Source of the DNA: Aradus depressus | Taxonomy: Eukaryota; Arthropoda; Insecta; Hemiptera; Aradidae | DNA: 64,000 nucleotides | NCBI GenBank assembly: GCA_963662175.1 | Contig: OY759214.1 | Coordinates: 98,666,115-98,730,114 of the forward strand | Direction: 5' to 3' | Shown here: piece by piece, positions 1 to 10,430 of the stretch | Layout: each line of letters opens with the position of its first letter | How positions within the stretch are numbered: the stretch's first letter is position 1 | Translations under genes and position numbers: made by a program | The notes under the pieces: model-generated | Seen by the model: the letters and a program-made list of their open reading frames with translations, nothing else | The model's database searches: none | What the model was told of the DNA's origin: nothing

Positions 1-360
1 TAGCTGAATCCAAAACCCAATAAGGACGATACCCTTCAATTTTCAGCCGAATCGGTCATAGAAAAGGGGCGTGACCAGATGTAGATGGGGGATTGTACTC
101 AAAAACCCTAAGGCACACTAATATCTGAGTTTGTATTTGTGATCAATAACACCAAAAAAATTTGCATTACTCACTTTTTTGACAACTTTCCCATTTCTCA
201 ATTCAAATTAATCGACCGAAGGGATTCTGAAAATATATAAATTCATAAAACTCGATCCCTCGCTTCTCTGCTGACAGACGAAACGAGCTTTCGCTCTCCC
301 TCTAAACCAACCGACCAATTTTTATTTAAAATCGATAGGAGCCTTACTCAGGCACATCTG
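1..360. repeat. FB1 repeat fragments
   Basis: Bases 1-110 match the body of the FB1 foldback family in reverse orientation (the stretch corresponding to 'ggctgaaaatcaatagg' and the G-rich segment after it). Bases 280-345 match the FB1 head in forward orientation ('tttcgctctccctc' followed by 'accgacc'). Both are short and diverged. The window begins inside the first one, so its true extent is unknown. Confidence 0.5.
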
Positions 361-387
361 AATCCTCTTAGAAAATTTTGCCACATC

Positions 388-535
388 TTCGAAAATGGCC
401 AGAATTAATTTAAATAGGTAAATAAAAAATGGCATATATGGATATTTTGGCAAAAATAAAACTTTTTTATTCCATTCAATTTCCCGAAAAAATTTTGTTT
501 ATTTAAATTAATTCTGACCTTTTCTAAGATGGTCA
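388..535. repeat. Imperfect inverted repeat
   Basis: Two arms of about 35 bp share 'cagaattaatttaaata' in opposite orientation (about 390-425 and 497-533), separated by about 70 AT-rich bases. No flanking duplication was recognised. It may be the core of a decayed foldback element. Confidence 0.45.
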
Positions 536-540
536 ATATT

Positions 541-1800
541 AATATGTCGCCATTTTCGGTCCGCCAATTTGAAATTTTAATGACGGATTCATAATCAGCG
601 ACCCCAAAAACCCTTTTATTATAAAATTAATCAAAATCGGACGAATATAAATGGATTTATCGCACTTTTTTGCCCTAAAGAGATAATCGGTGATTAAGCA
701 ACTTCAGCTTGCAGCGAAAAAACCGTCTGGGAAAATATGGATTAAGGGAAAAAATGTTTATGTGGGATTGATTTATAAGCTCAAATTTTTTGGATTGTTT
801 AAAAAACGTACTTTTACCGCTCTGCCCTCCTAAAAAAATAATTTTTTGGGGGGTTTTTCAAAAATATTGGTTTTCAGAAAAAAGTTATACTATACAAAAA
901 TGTTCATTTTTGCATAACAAACAACTTCCATGTGTTTAATCTTAAGTTTCTGCATTATTGAAGAATTTTTTTTTTCACCCCTTTTTTTCAACGTGCTGTA
1001 ACTCGAAGGGGATGCATCTTTTCGAAAAAATTACAAGAGTAAAAGGGATATAAAAAACCCATATATTTTGGCCAATAACTGGGCCCCAGAAAAAACCGCG
1101 GCGGGCTGACACGTTCCACAAACTTGTTTGAACTCCTTACCAACCCATACACCAAATTTCAGCAAAATCCATTCATAAAGCAAAAAGTGAAGGAGAAACT
1201 GGTTCATTTACTGGACTACAATACATTCATTACATCAGCAGTTATTAGGGATTATGAGCTCGTCATCAACTTAAATTGAATTGAGCTATCATCAACTTAA
1301 AAATGTCACCCATTTACCACCAGTACAGTACATACCTATCCATGATGTTTGTTCTTTAGTTACAGGTATCTCGGAGTCTTCGGCTTCTAGCTGAGGGATA
1401 AGTATTGCCGAATATCCAACAACGATACCGACAGGAATGTGGAATGAAGCCGCTGCTAAGCAGGCCAGCACCTAAAAAATGTAAATATAGAGTAAATATA
1501 TAGTAAAAAAGTTAAAATTCACAACAAAAATTAATAATATTTCGTCGCTAAAATGAGCAAAATGACTAAAAATTTAATTATTTTGAGAAAGAGAGAGCAT
1601 TATCTGTTTTTGTTCCAATAACAAATTAACTAAAACAGAGTTTCAAATTTTGCAAAGCAAGTACATTAGCGTGCTTGCCCAATAAACACCCTGGTTTCAA
1701 GCACGATCACGGCCTTCATTTTTTTTTTTATATTTTTTTTATCTGGGATAAAAAAATGTTGAGTAAGCCCTTCTTCGTACGTGAATTATGAGGGTGAGCA
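541..1800. other. AT-rich intergenic, no gene seen
   Basis: No open frame of note. A short FB1 piece lies near 1225-1262 ('tacattcattacatc' followed by 'agcagttatta'). The rest is A/T runs apart from a small GC-richer patch at 1080-1115. Confidence 0.5.
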
Positions 1801-1804
1801 TCAG

Positions 1805-1963
1805 CCTGGGTAGGCGACATTTAGGACTCCCAGAGTAGAGTCGAGCTCACGTCAACCAGAGCGACAATGGCGGCGCTGTGGAGCCTGGGCGTGCGTCACA
1901 AAAAACATCTCAAGCCCGAGCTTTAACTGCGTGGTCATATCGCCTACTACCAGAGGGTTCTTT
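1805..1963. repeat. SINE-A pieces, interrupted by a Penelope-like insertion
   Basis: Bases 1808-1885 are SINE-A 3'-half sequence in plus orientation. Bases 1905-1963 are the SINE-A end in minus orientation and resume at 2800-2870 ('gacatgagcccgac'). The interruption is the Penelope-like element at 1964-2799, flanked on both sides by 'agagggttcttt'. The SINE therefore predates that insertion. Confidence 0.6.
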
Positions 1964-2010
1964 AAATAAGTAATACAGATGTATCAGTCCAACTTAGATT
2001 TATTTTCTAG

Positions 2011-2037
2011 TTTCGTCAGTCAAACTGACATCTTCAG
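2011..2037 (-). ncRNA. Hammerhead-ribozyme-like core, left arm
   Basis: On the minus strand: CTGAAGA, one T, a 5-bp stem GTCAG/CTGAC with loop TTTGA, then GAAA. This matches the two conserved hammerhead boxes around stem II, with one extra base before the stem. Penelope-like elements are known to carry hammerhead motifs in their terminal repeats. Helices I and III were not resolved. Confidence 0.45.
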
Positions 2038-2149
2038 GTGGACAATCTGAACAAACATAAACCAAATTAGTCTAGAATTTACGAGTATTCACAACTCATT
2101 TTAATCATTAATACTAAAAGTAAAAAACAGCAATTACCTAAAAATATTT

Positions 2150-2470
2150 TTCAATAACGCCAACATTACCTTATTAGAGAAGGGGGCAAAGGATTGGAAC
2201 ATATCAGGGACAAGCTGGACACTGGCTGTTTGGCACTTAGGAAAACAGATTCTCTCCCACTCCCCAAAACAATCTTCAAAAACCTTTGTCAACCAGAAAA
2301 CTGTGACCTGTGGCTATCAGGTGGTCTTTGAAATCGGAAACTCTACTAGACCTGGGTAAATGTTCCCCAATCCTTGTAGACATCTTTCGACCTGACTGGC
2401 CTACATAAGCGGCCTCACATTCGCAGGTAATTCGGTAGACCCCACTTCTATCTGGAAACTAGACTATCTT
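2150..2470 (-). pseudogene. GIY-YIG endonuclease remnant of Penelope-like element
   Basis: Reading the minus strand from about 2470 gives GVYRITCECEAAYVGQ followed by SGRKMSTRIGEH and, further on, a DH and an H. This fits the GIY-YIG pattern: a G-(V/I)-Y motif, a Y-V-G motif about ten residues later, then R and E-H. An in-frame stop lies just upstream of GVY, and a frameshift near 2275 separates the rest (VFEDCFGEWERICF). The frame is therefore dead. In intact Penelope-like elements this domain lies C-terminal to the reverse transcriptase. Assignment rests on motif spacing only. Confidence 0.55.
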
Positions 2471-2677
2471 TCTGTCTCGAGATGAGGGCCCCTAGGGGGT
2501 GGACAGTTTTGAATCCGACAGAGCCCTTCCTCCCTCAAAATGTTTCCTACTCTAGGGGATATATCCTCTCTCTCTATATATATATATATATTTACTTTTA
2601 ATATTCATGATTGACATGAGTTGTGAATACTCGTAAATTCTAGACTAATTTGGTTTATGTTTGTTCAGATTCACCAC

Positions 2678-2704
2678 CTGAAGATGTCAGTTTGACTGAC
2701 GAAA
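2678..2704 (+). ncRNA. Hammerhead-ribozyme-like core, right arm
   Basis: The mirror copy of the core in the left arm, identical in sequence: CTGAAGA, T, GTCAG-TTTGA-CTGAC, GAAA, here on the plus strand. The inverted arms thus present the core on opposite strands. Confidence 0.45.
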
Positions 2705-2870
2705 TTAGTTGTGGTTAAATAAATCTATGTTGGACTGATTCATCTTATTACTTATTTAACGAGAAATTCCACTAAATCAGCCTACCACCAAGAAAATATA
2801 GAGGGTTCTTTTGTCGTTCCGTGACATGAGCCCGACAGTGGGAGTCCTAAATTTTGTCTAACTGTAGTAC

Positions 2871-3200
2871 TCATTAAGACTACAGTAAATGTTTCGAGTC
2901 TTTTCGAAGCATTTGTTTTAGTAACAATTAATTATGTAACTAACATAACATACAATAAACAATAAACATTAATACATCCATTATAAATACTAAATACTTT
3001 TAATATTTATTAAGGAAAAATAAATAAATAAAAAATACAAAAACAAAAAAGCGCACATGAAAATGAGAAGGAAGTAATTTTCATAGAGGAAGAGTTTCAG
3101 TCTTAGGAGAGAAAGGAAAGTAGTGAAAATGTAAGAATCACTAAGTACCAACATAGATTGATACTGAGGTTAATAAAAGAAAATATCGATGAAAGAGTTG
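2871..3200. other. AT-rich spacer
   Basis: A-rich stretches with no recognisable gene or repeat. It leads directly into the 139-bp minisatellite. Confidence 0.5.
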
Positions 3201-4984
3201 GGCAGGAGTGGCGACCACATCAACAGGGAAGCCTGGCCTCTCACAGTAAGCCACATCCACGAGGAGCGCTCCGGATGTAGGGATGTACTAACGGCCAGGA
3301 GATCCAGACAAGGGATGCTGGGAGAAGAAAGGCGGGATAGGCAGGTGTGGCGACCACAACAACAAGGACGCCTGGCCTCTCACAGTAAGCCACATCCACG
3401 AGGAGCGCTCCGGATGTAGGGATGTACTAACGGCCAGGAGATCCAGACAAGGGATGCTAGGAGGCGAAAGGCGGGATAGGTAGGTGTGGCGACCACAACA
3501 ACAGGGACGCCTGGCCACTCACAGTAAGCCACATCCACGAGGAGCGCTCCGGATGTAGGGATGTACTAACGGCCAGGAGACCCAGACAAGGGATGCTGGG
3601 AGAAGAAAGGCGGGATAGGCAGGTGTGGCGACCACAACAACAGGGACGCCTGGCCTCTCACAGTAAGCCACATCCACGAGGAGCGCTCCGGATGTAGGGA
3701 TGTACTAACGGCCAGGAGATCCAGACAAGGGATGCTGGGAGGCGAAGGGCGGGAGAGGCAGGTGTGGCGACCACAACAACAGGGACGCCTGGCCACTCAC
3801 AGTAAGCCACATCCAGGAGGAGCGCTCCGGATATAGGGATGTACTAACGGCCAGGAGATCCAGACAAGGGATGCTGGGAGGCGAAAGGCGGGGTAGTTAG
3901 GTGTGGCGACCACAACAACAGGGACGCCTGGCCTCTCACAGTAAGCCACATCCAGGAGGAGCGCTCCGGATATAGGGATGTACTAACGGCCAGGAGATCC
4001 AGACAAGGGATGCTGGGAGGCGAAAGGCGGGGTAGGTAGGTGTGGCGACCACAACAACAGGGACGCCTGGCCACTCACAGTAAGCCACATCCACGAGGAG
4101 CGCTCCGGATGTAGGGATGTACTAACGGCCAGGAGATCCAGACAAGGGATGCTGGGAGGCGAAGGGCGGGATAGGTAGGTGTGGCGACCACAACAACAGG
4201 GACGCCTGGCCACTCACAGTAAGCCACATCCAGGAGGAGCGCTCCGGATATAGGGATGTACTAACGGCCAGGAGATCCAGACAAGGGATGCTGGGAGGCG
4301 AAAGGCGGGGTAGGTAGGTGTGGCGACCACAACAACAGGGACGCCTGGCCACTCACAGTAAGCCACATCCAGGAGGAGCGCTCCGGATATAGGGATGTAC
4401 TAACGGCCAGGAGATCCAGACAAGGGATGCTGGGAGGCGAAAGGCGGGATAGGCAGGTGTGGCGACCACAACAACAGGGACGCCTGGCCTCTCACAGTAA
4501 GCCACATCCAGGAGGAGCGCTTCGGATGTAGGGATGTACTAACGGCCAGGAGATCCAGACAAGGGATGCTGGGAGGCGAAAGGCGGGGTAGGTAGGTGTG
4601 GCGACCACAACAACAGGGACGCCTGCCTGGCCTCTCACAGTAAGCCACATCCAGGAGGAGCGCTCCGGATATAGGGATGTACTAACGGCCAGGAGATCCA
4701 GACAAGGGATGCTGGGAGGCGAAAGGCGGGGTAGGTAGGTGTGGCGACCACAACAACAGGGACGCCTGGCCTCTCACAGTAAGCCACATCCAGGAGGAGC
4801 GCTCCGGATATAGGGATGTACTAACGGCCAGGAGATCCAGACAAGGGATGCTGGGAGGCGAAAGGCGGGGTAGGTAGGTGTGGCGACCACAACAACAGGG
4901 ACGCCTGCCTGGCCTCTCACAGTAAGCCACATCCAGGAGGAGCGCTCCGGATATAGGGATGTACTAACGGCCAGGAGATCCAGA
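3201..4984. repeat. GC-rich minisatellite, 139-bp unit, about 12.8 copies
   Basis: The word 'gcgaccaca' recurs at 3211, 3350, 3489, 3628, 3767, 3906, 4045, 4184, 4323, 4462, 4601, 4744 and 4883. All spacings are 139 except one of 143, caused by a 4-bp 'gcct' duplication near 4620 that recurs near 4905. Copies are nearly identical and far more GC-rich than the surroundings. Each unit contains the palindrome GGAGCGCTCC, flanked in some copies by ACATCC/GGATGT, inside a CCTGGCC/GGCCAGG pair, so the unit can form a nested hairpin. Open frames of 76-82 codons recur on both strands, but 139 is not a multiple of 3, so they are by-products of the repeat. Confidence 0.95.
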
Positions 4985-5174
4985 AGGAGGGGAGGTGCGA
5001 TAGACCAAACTAGGAGAGAGAAAATGTAGAAATAAGAGAATGTAGAAAGGCTAAATTTGTCCCAGGCCAGATGATCTTTTTCAACTAACGATAGGAATAA
5101 AAAAAATGTAATGTGAATTAATCAATATATAATTGTTTAAAATAAATTATTTTTTTGGATAGGTTAATTGCATA

Positions 5175-5526
5175 GGTTACGTTAGGTTAGGTTTTATGAT
5201 TCATGCCCGGGCTTTAACAACGAGGTCATATCGCCTACTACCAGAGCGCTCTTTCGTCACTCTGGTGGACATGAGCCCGACTCTACTGTGGGAGTCCTAA
5301 ATTTTGCCTACCCTAAATTTTTCATTCATCTAGGGTAGGGGTCTTTAACGAGTACCTGACATCGTACAGGCTCGGGACCATCACTTAACGTCCCATCCGA
5401 AGGACGGCGTGCTTAAGTTTATTTTACCTCCCAGATAAAATAAACTAAGGGCCTCGGTCGGGTTACGAACCCACGACCTTGAGCTCAGAAGTCAAGCACT
5501 CATACCACTGAGCTACCGGCGCCCTC
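5175..5526 (-). mobile_element. SINE-A, full length
   Basis: A full-length minus-strand copy ending in 'gagctaccggcgccctc'. Its tail reads 'ttaggttagg' on the plus strand. It is flanked by 'gttaattgcata' (5163-5174) and 'gttaattgtata' (from 5527), a 12-bp target duplication with one mismatch. Confidence 0.9.
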
Positions 5527-5976
5527 GTTAATTGTATATATTTAGTAGTTTTTTTCGAATTTAGCACAGATGTGAGTGAACAATATTTTTTAAATTGTTT
5601 TTATAATATCTTTCTAATACATTTACAAGAACCTTACAGTTTAAGCATTATAGAAAACAATTATCATTTAAAGTAACAATAATTGATAGTCTGTACACAA
5701 AAATGTTAATTTTAACAAACCCTAGGTATCCTTCTCTTAGAAATATATATATATATATTTAAACAGTTTTCAACATCATATCAACAAGAACAAATGCACT
5801 CAACCTTATTAAATATTTATTATTATAAAATATTTATAAGCATTAATATAAAATATGCAAATGAACAAAAAGATACAATTTTTAATATTAATTCTACCTT
5901 TAAAAAACAATGATTTTAAGAGAGAAGATTAAATGTAGTATACATTTTAAAATATTAAGTAAATTGAAAATTATAA
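5527..5976. other. AT-rich spacer
   Basis: Very AT-rich, with a short TA run near 5748. No gene or repeat family recognised. Confidence 0.5.
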
Positions 5977-6182
5977 TTTTTTTTTTTTTTTTTGCTTTAT
6001 GTACGGTGCATATTAGCCATGTCAATGTGTTATAACCTAGTTATTTACGACGTCCATGGCCCCGGGAGGGAATTTTATCTACGAAATAAAACTCACTCCC
6101 GGACGGGATTCGAACCCGCAAACCATGGTGAGACCATGAGACCAAAGCCCTACGCTCTAGCCCGCACGGCCACCATGGCCCC
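5977..6182 (-). mobile_element. SINE-B, near full length
   Basis: A second tRNA-derived SINE family on the minus strand. Its poly(A) tail appears as the T run 5977-5993. The tRNA-like head contains a B box reading 'gggttcgaatcccgt' on the minus strand and a 5' end 'ggggccatggtggcc'. Downstream of the head is a hairpin with stem GAGTTTTAT/ATAAAACTC (one base altered in this copy). No target duplication is clear. Confidence 0.8.
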
Positions 6183-6330
6183 AATATTGTTGTTAAATAA
6201 GTGCATAAATAAAATTATAAAGTAGAAGAATATTATAATATTATATATCAAACTTTATCTATTTTGTTTCCTAATATGCATTTAAAAGAATTAAAACAAT
6301 TCACAAATCCAAACTTTTTTTTAAAATGTA

Positions 6331-6502
6331 TTGGCCTTATGTACGATGCATATTACTTAGCCATGTCTCTATAAATCTATATATTTAGTTAATTTTTTAT
6401 ATGTTTTAATTACGAGATAAAACTCTCCCGGACGGGATTCGAACCCGCAAACCATGGGTGAGGCAAGCCATAGCCCAACGCTCTAATCCGCACGGCCACC
6501 AA
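6331..6502 (-). mobile_element. SINE-B, diverged copy
   Basis: The same family and orientation as the copy 150 bp upstream. It keeps 'gggattcgaacccgcaaacc' and 'cgcacggccacca' but has deletions in the middle. It is older than its neighbour. Confidence 0.75.
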
Positions 6503-6889
6503 ATTGAGAGGGGGCGATTTCTGGATCCGCGCATGAAGACGAAAATAAATAATGTTGGTACTGATAGCCAAAAAGAAAGAAAATCACATTTTGTCGTCAA
6601 CCATGAGTCATAATTGGCGAACCTCAATTAAATATATACATATTTTTTTCTGCTTTTATCTAAACTTTTATCATTTATTATTGACATGCAGCACCAGGAA
6701 TAATCCCGTTCTGGTTTTATGCGATTATTACTTGTAATAATTAGCAAGAAAATAATTAAAATATAAAGGAAAATTTAGAAAAAAACACAAATGTAATAAA
6801 TAGGTAGTTAGTTTGTATTGGAGTGCCCCACGGTGTATAACAGATATATTCTTCCACCGAGGGAGTGTCCAATACTAGTCCTTGAGCGC

Positions 6890-7790
6890 ATTTCCTAAAG
6901 CATAGTCCACACCGAGAAACAAAGTATTGGCAACATCCATCAACATGTTGCCACTTTGTTGAGAAACAAGAAAATGTAGCTGGGTACATGTTGTCAGTAA
7001 TGTTGCGCGTCCACACCAAAATCATTTTGAGAAATGGACATGGACATTGTATGTGCTGCTTTTGTTTTATTAGCTGTCAGTTACAAAAAAAACGAAAAAG
7101 AAGATGGTGGTAGAGAGAATTTTTAAAAATGGGACACGCCATGGCGACAACTTAATGTCTGAACTACTGTTAAACGATGGTAGTTCGTTCTGCAATTTCG
7201 TCAGACTTACGGAAGGAAAAAAGGATGCACAATGTGTATTACACATTACAGTGCCTCAATTTTCCTCCTTTCTCGACTAAATTGTGTTTTTAAGGATTTA
7301 ATTGCTTGCTATTATATCTACATTTGTTTGAAAGTGCGTAGCCATTTTAGACATTTCATCAAACTTAAATTCCTGTCCATGTATTCTTATGTTCCAACGT
7401 CCCACAATGCGGGCACCATTTCAATCAGTTCTATAACTTTTTTTTTTTTTCCATGAATATTTACTTTCTTCCCTTTTCGCCATCACTTTTTGGAAAATGT
7501 AAATAATAAACTTTTAATAAATAAACTATTATAGGAAGAAATAAATAAATAAAATTCTTATTCACTTTTAAAGAAATAAACACAATCATATGTTGGCAAC
7601 ACCGTCCACACTGAGCGATGTGTCCCGTCTGAAATGGGGAACAAGGACACAAGCATCCGGCAACAAATTTCTTTGATGTCATGCCGCCCAATGTTGACAA
7701 GTATCCATCAACTTCTTGCTTGTTGACGGGATACATGACAGCAACATCACCGTCAACATGTTGCCAACAACGTGTAATACATTTGTTTAG
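6890..7790. repeat. Two related blocks with 'caacatgttgcc' motifs
   Basis: Blocks at about 6895-7020 and 7580-7790 share 'caacatgttgcc', 'gttgatgga' and 'gtccacac' words in mixed orientation, around about 550 bp of unrelated AT-rich sequence. This suggests ends of a DNA transposon, possibly Harbinger-like, but no clean terminal inverted repeats or target duplication could be fixed. The 121-codon frame at 7461-7826 lies across one block and shows no domain. Confidence 0.35.
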
Positions 7791-8053
7791 AAGAATCACG
7801 AACTCGCCACAATATTTTTTTGACAATCATAATAAACTTTCGAACATATTCTCATTCCTTAATTATACCCGAATACATTTTTACTATCAGTGTCGATATG
7901 ATGGAAAGCTAATAAAATAAATAAAATCAAAGAATTATTTTAACTTTTATATTGTCTAATTTCATAAAAATATATACATAAAGTGTACTGGTTTCAGCTT
8001 ACACCCTTGTTAACACACAATCTAAAAACGTCCAGAAGCTTTTGAACTTCGTG

Positions 8054-8075
8054 CTGACGATGGCGTAAGTCGAAA
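8054..8075 (+). ncRNA. Hammerhead-ribozyme-like core
   Basis: CTGACGA, T, a 3-bp stem GGC/GTC (one G-U pair) with GTAA loop, then GAAA. Same architecture as the Penelope-like arms, including the extra base before stem II. The stem is short, so this is weaker than the 2.0/2.7 kb pair. Confidence 0.3.
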
Positions 8076-8443
8076 CCGGTACACATTACTGTTAAGGGAA
8101 GTCGAGTTTCTGTCGTGTAAATAACAAACTAACACGGAATCTGCTTATTTATTTCTTCAGAGCCTTCTAATGATTGGAGTGGATGTGTATAGTGAAGATG
8201 GTATGCAGGTGTAGCACATTTGATATTGAAATTAAAAAAATACCTAGAATGAAGGGGTTTGGTTGGAAAAAAAAAAGTTATAATTAAGGAAATAAATAAA
8301 AACAAAGATTTTTTTTTGCTTTTATATTGTCTAATTCCACAAAAAAGTTAACCGTAATAATTGATAGTGTCGACAGTATTTAAAAAAGTTGAGGGAAGTC
8401 CAGGTTGTGTCGAATAAATAAGAAACTGAGTATTTGGCCAACA

Positions 8444-8472
8444 TTTCGGAAAATATTTATTTCCTTCTTCAG
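8444..8472 (-). ncRNA. Hammerhead-ribozyme-like core
   Basis: On the minus strand: CTGAAGA, A, stem GGAAA/TTTCC with an AT loop, then GAAA. It lies in the second of the two duplicated blocks. In the first block (8100-8225) the GAAA box has been lost. Confidence 0.35.
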
Positions 8473-8544
8473 GTTCTTATAATGACTTGGAGTGGATGTG
8501 TTTGGTGCAAGTATTACGTACCTACCACATTCACTACACATATC

Positions 8545-8646
8545 CTCAGTTTTTGACCAAAGTTTCGGAAACTGTTTTTTTCCTTCAATGATTTGTGTAT
8601 CATTGAAGGAAATAAACTGTTTCCAAAACTTTGATCAAAAACTGAG
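8545..8646. repeat. 48-bp-arm hairpin
   Basis: Arms 8545-8592 and 8599-8646 pair with about four mismatches around a 6-base loop 'ttgtgt'. The arms carry a 'gaaggaaa' word then 'tttcc' and, in the left arm only, GAAA. They look like two degenerate, head-to-head copies of the core at 8444-8472. Confidence 0.8.
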
Positions 8647-8793
8647 TTTATTTGCCCGACAGAGCCTCGACTTCTCTCATCCATACTGTCGACTCTATCA
8701 ATTATTAAATAAGCTTTTTGTATATTTTTTTTGAGTCATAATAATTAACAATTGTGAAAAACAATATCCTCTCTTCGCTTTCCGCAATCGGAT

Positions 8794-9120
8794 AAAAATC
8801 ATATGATATGTAGTCATGATGGGATGTTATTATACCTAGGAAGAAAATTCTCTATCAAGACATTATTTTCAGTATCAACATCAAATGCATTATTATTAAA
8901 AAAATCATATGATAATAGTCATGATGGGCTGTTATTATACCTACCTAGGAGGAAAATTTTCTATCAAGACATTATTTTCAGTATCAATATCAAATGCATT
9001 ATTATAAAAAAAATCATATGATAATATGTAGTCATGATGGGCTGTTATTATACCTAGGAAGAAAATTTTTTATCAAGACATTATTTTCAGTATCAACATC
9101 AAATGCATTATAATAAAAAA
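8794..9120. repeat. Three tandem copies of a 106-109-bp unit
   Basis: 'atcatatgata' recurs at 8798, 8904 and 9013. Each unit continues with 'gtcatgatggg', 'tattatacctagga' and 'tttcagtatcaa'. Copies are highly similar, with small indels including a 4-bp 'ctac' repeat in copy 2. Confidence 0.9.
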
Positions 9121-10430
9121 AATAAAAATTAGCTCGAACACTGAGAAAAAAAGTTAAAATAACACAACTTTGGTGCACTAAACCATTTTGATTTTTAAAC
9201 ATTTGAATACTTACAATAACTATAATAACTGTGAACTAAGCAGAAGATTCATGCATTTACTTACGTTTGCATATCCCTGAGCACAGAACAGTTACAAATA
9301 TTAGTGTCACGTAAGTATTAAATTATTAATAAGAAATTAGGAAATATTTTTGCAGTTATTAAATAAGAAGTGAGGTGGAAACAGACCTGAGGATAAAGTT
9401 TTTTGTGATGGTTTTTGCTTGATTTACTTTTGGGATCAAATCTGAGATCGAAGACGCTGGCCGCTTGTTCTGTTGCAGTCTCGGGCGCAGTACCTTCTCC
9501 TTTGTTGATTAGGCACTTTTCAGTCTCTTGGCAAGTTCTGCAACAAAAAAATACACATTGCATTATTTTTTTTTTTACTTTTGTTATACATATAGTATAA
9601 GTAATCTGGGAGGTGAAAAACCCTTGAGCACACCGTCCTTCGGATAGAAGGTTATGCGATGGTCCCGAGCCTGTACGATCTCAGATATTTTGAGCTGAAC
9701 ATCAACTTTCTCTATACCTACTTAGGATGATATCACGTCTAAATATCTAATCCAAAAACTTAAATATATTCTGTAATATCGATTTAATAATATTGGTCGT
9801 TAAAATAATTATCATGACTCACTTAGTTCGAAATGGAATGTTTATGCCTAGTTTGATACGTATGACTTGTTCTTCTCTTTACGAAATCGAAAGCCTGCAA
9901 GGTCAGAATAATAGGCCTATTCAATGATTATAAACTGATTTTAGTTTATTGTGATATATTGAATTTGTTTATTTCGTGGCTTATCAAGCTGAGATGTGTC
10001 CAGGCGTGGATATCTTTAGTATTATTCGTTTATTTATGTTTGGTGTATTAGTTTGATATTATTTAATTCATATTGTTTAATATAATTATTTTCTCATTTA
10101 ATTGTGTAATTGTTTATTCTGAAAATGCTTCTTAAATTTATTTCAAGCCAAAAAGGCAAGAAATTGTTATTTGACGGTGGCTTTGTGTATTCGTTTTTAT
10201 TTAAAAGTGATGTTAGTGTTATTTGGTTATGATGAGCGTTTGAAAAATGCCGTTCTTCGATATCGTGAATATGATGATGTTCTCGCTTATTTAAAATCTA
10301 TTGCCTGTAATATTAAATATATAAATGTATTGTTATTTTTATGTTTTTGCCAGTTATAAAAATTATTCGACGTTTGTTTATTTTGTAGTTAGGAATTGTC
10401 GATTTTTAAGTCATGTTGGTTTAAAACACG
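9121..10430. other. Intergenic with one SINE-A fragment
   Basis: A SINE-A internal fragment (plus) lies at 9604-9690 ('tctgggaggtgaaaaa' and 'gatggtcccgagcctgtacg'). The 81- and 61-codon frames at 9318-9600 overlap on opposite strands and show no domain. The remainder is AT-rich. Confidence 0.5.

Larger units (their letters stand above)
1964..2799 (-). mobile_element. Penelope-like element with inverted terminal arms
   Basis: An 836-bp insertion into a SINE-A, flanked by a perfect 12-bp duplication 'agagggttcttt' (1952-1963 and 2800-2811). It has two long inverted arms (1964-2126 and 2591-2757), closely matching apart from small differences. Between them, on the minus strand, is a decayed GIY-YIG endonuclease-like reading frame. 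Penelope-like retroelements combine a reverse transcriptase with a GIY-YIG endonuclease and carry LTR-like terminal repeats that may be direct or inverted. No reverse transcriptase is visible, so this is a short derivative. About 40 bp (2758-2799) lie outside the right arm. Each arm holds a hammerhead-like core. Confidence 0.65.
7936..8525. repeat. Cluster of Penelope-like termini
   Basis: Bases 7985-8088 hold inverted arms ('gtgtactggtttcagcttac' against a right arm ending 'accggtacac'). Bases 8100-8225 and 8395-8525 are diverged copies of each other, both with a 'cttcag' word followed by 'ggagtggatgtgt'. The arrangement and motifs resemble the arms of the insertion at 1964-2799. Confidence 0.4.

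Noticed and set aside
3189..4930. A series of similar 76-82-codon open frames on both strands
   Set aside because: They repeat with the 139-bp minisatellite, which is not a multiple of 3, and read each unit twice in different frames. They are by-products of the array.
3201..4984. Possible CRISPR array
   Set aside because: The whole 139-bp unit is repeated with no unique spacers, and the sequence is clearly eukaryotic.
5175..5200. Telomere repeat tract (TTAGG)
   Set aside because: Only two or three units, and they are the tail of a SINE-A copy.
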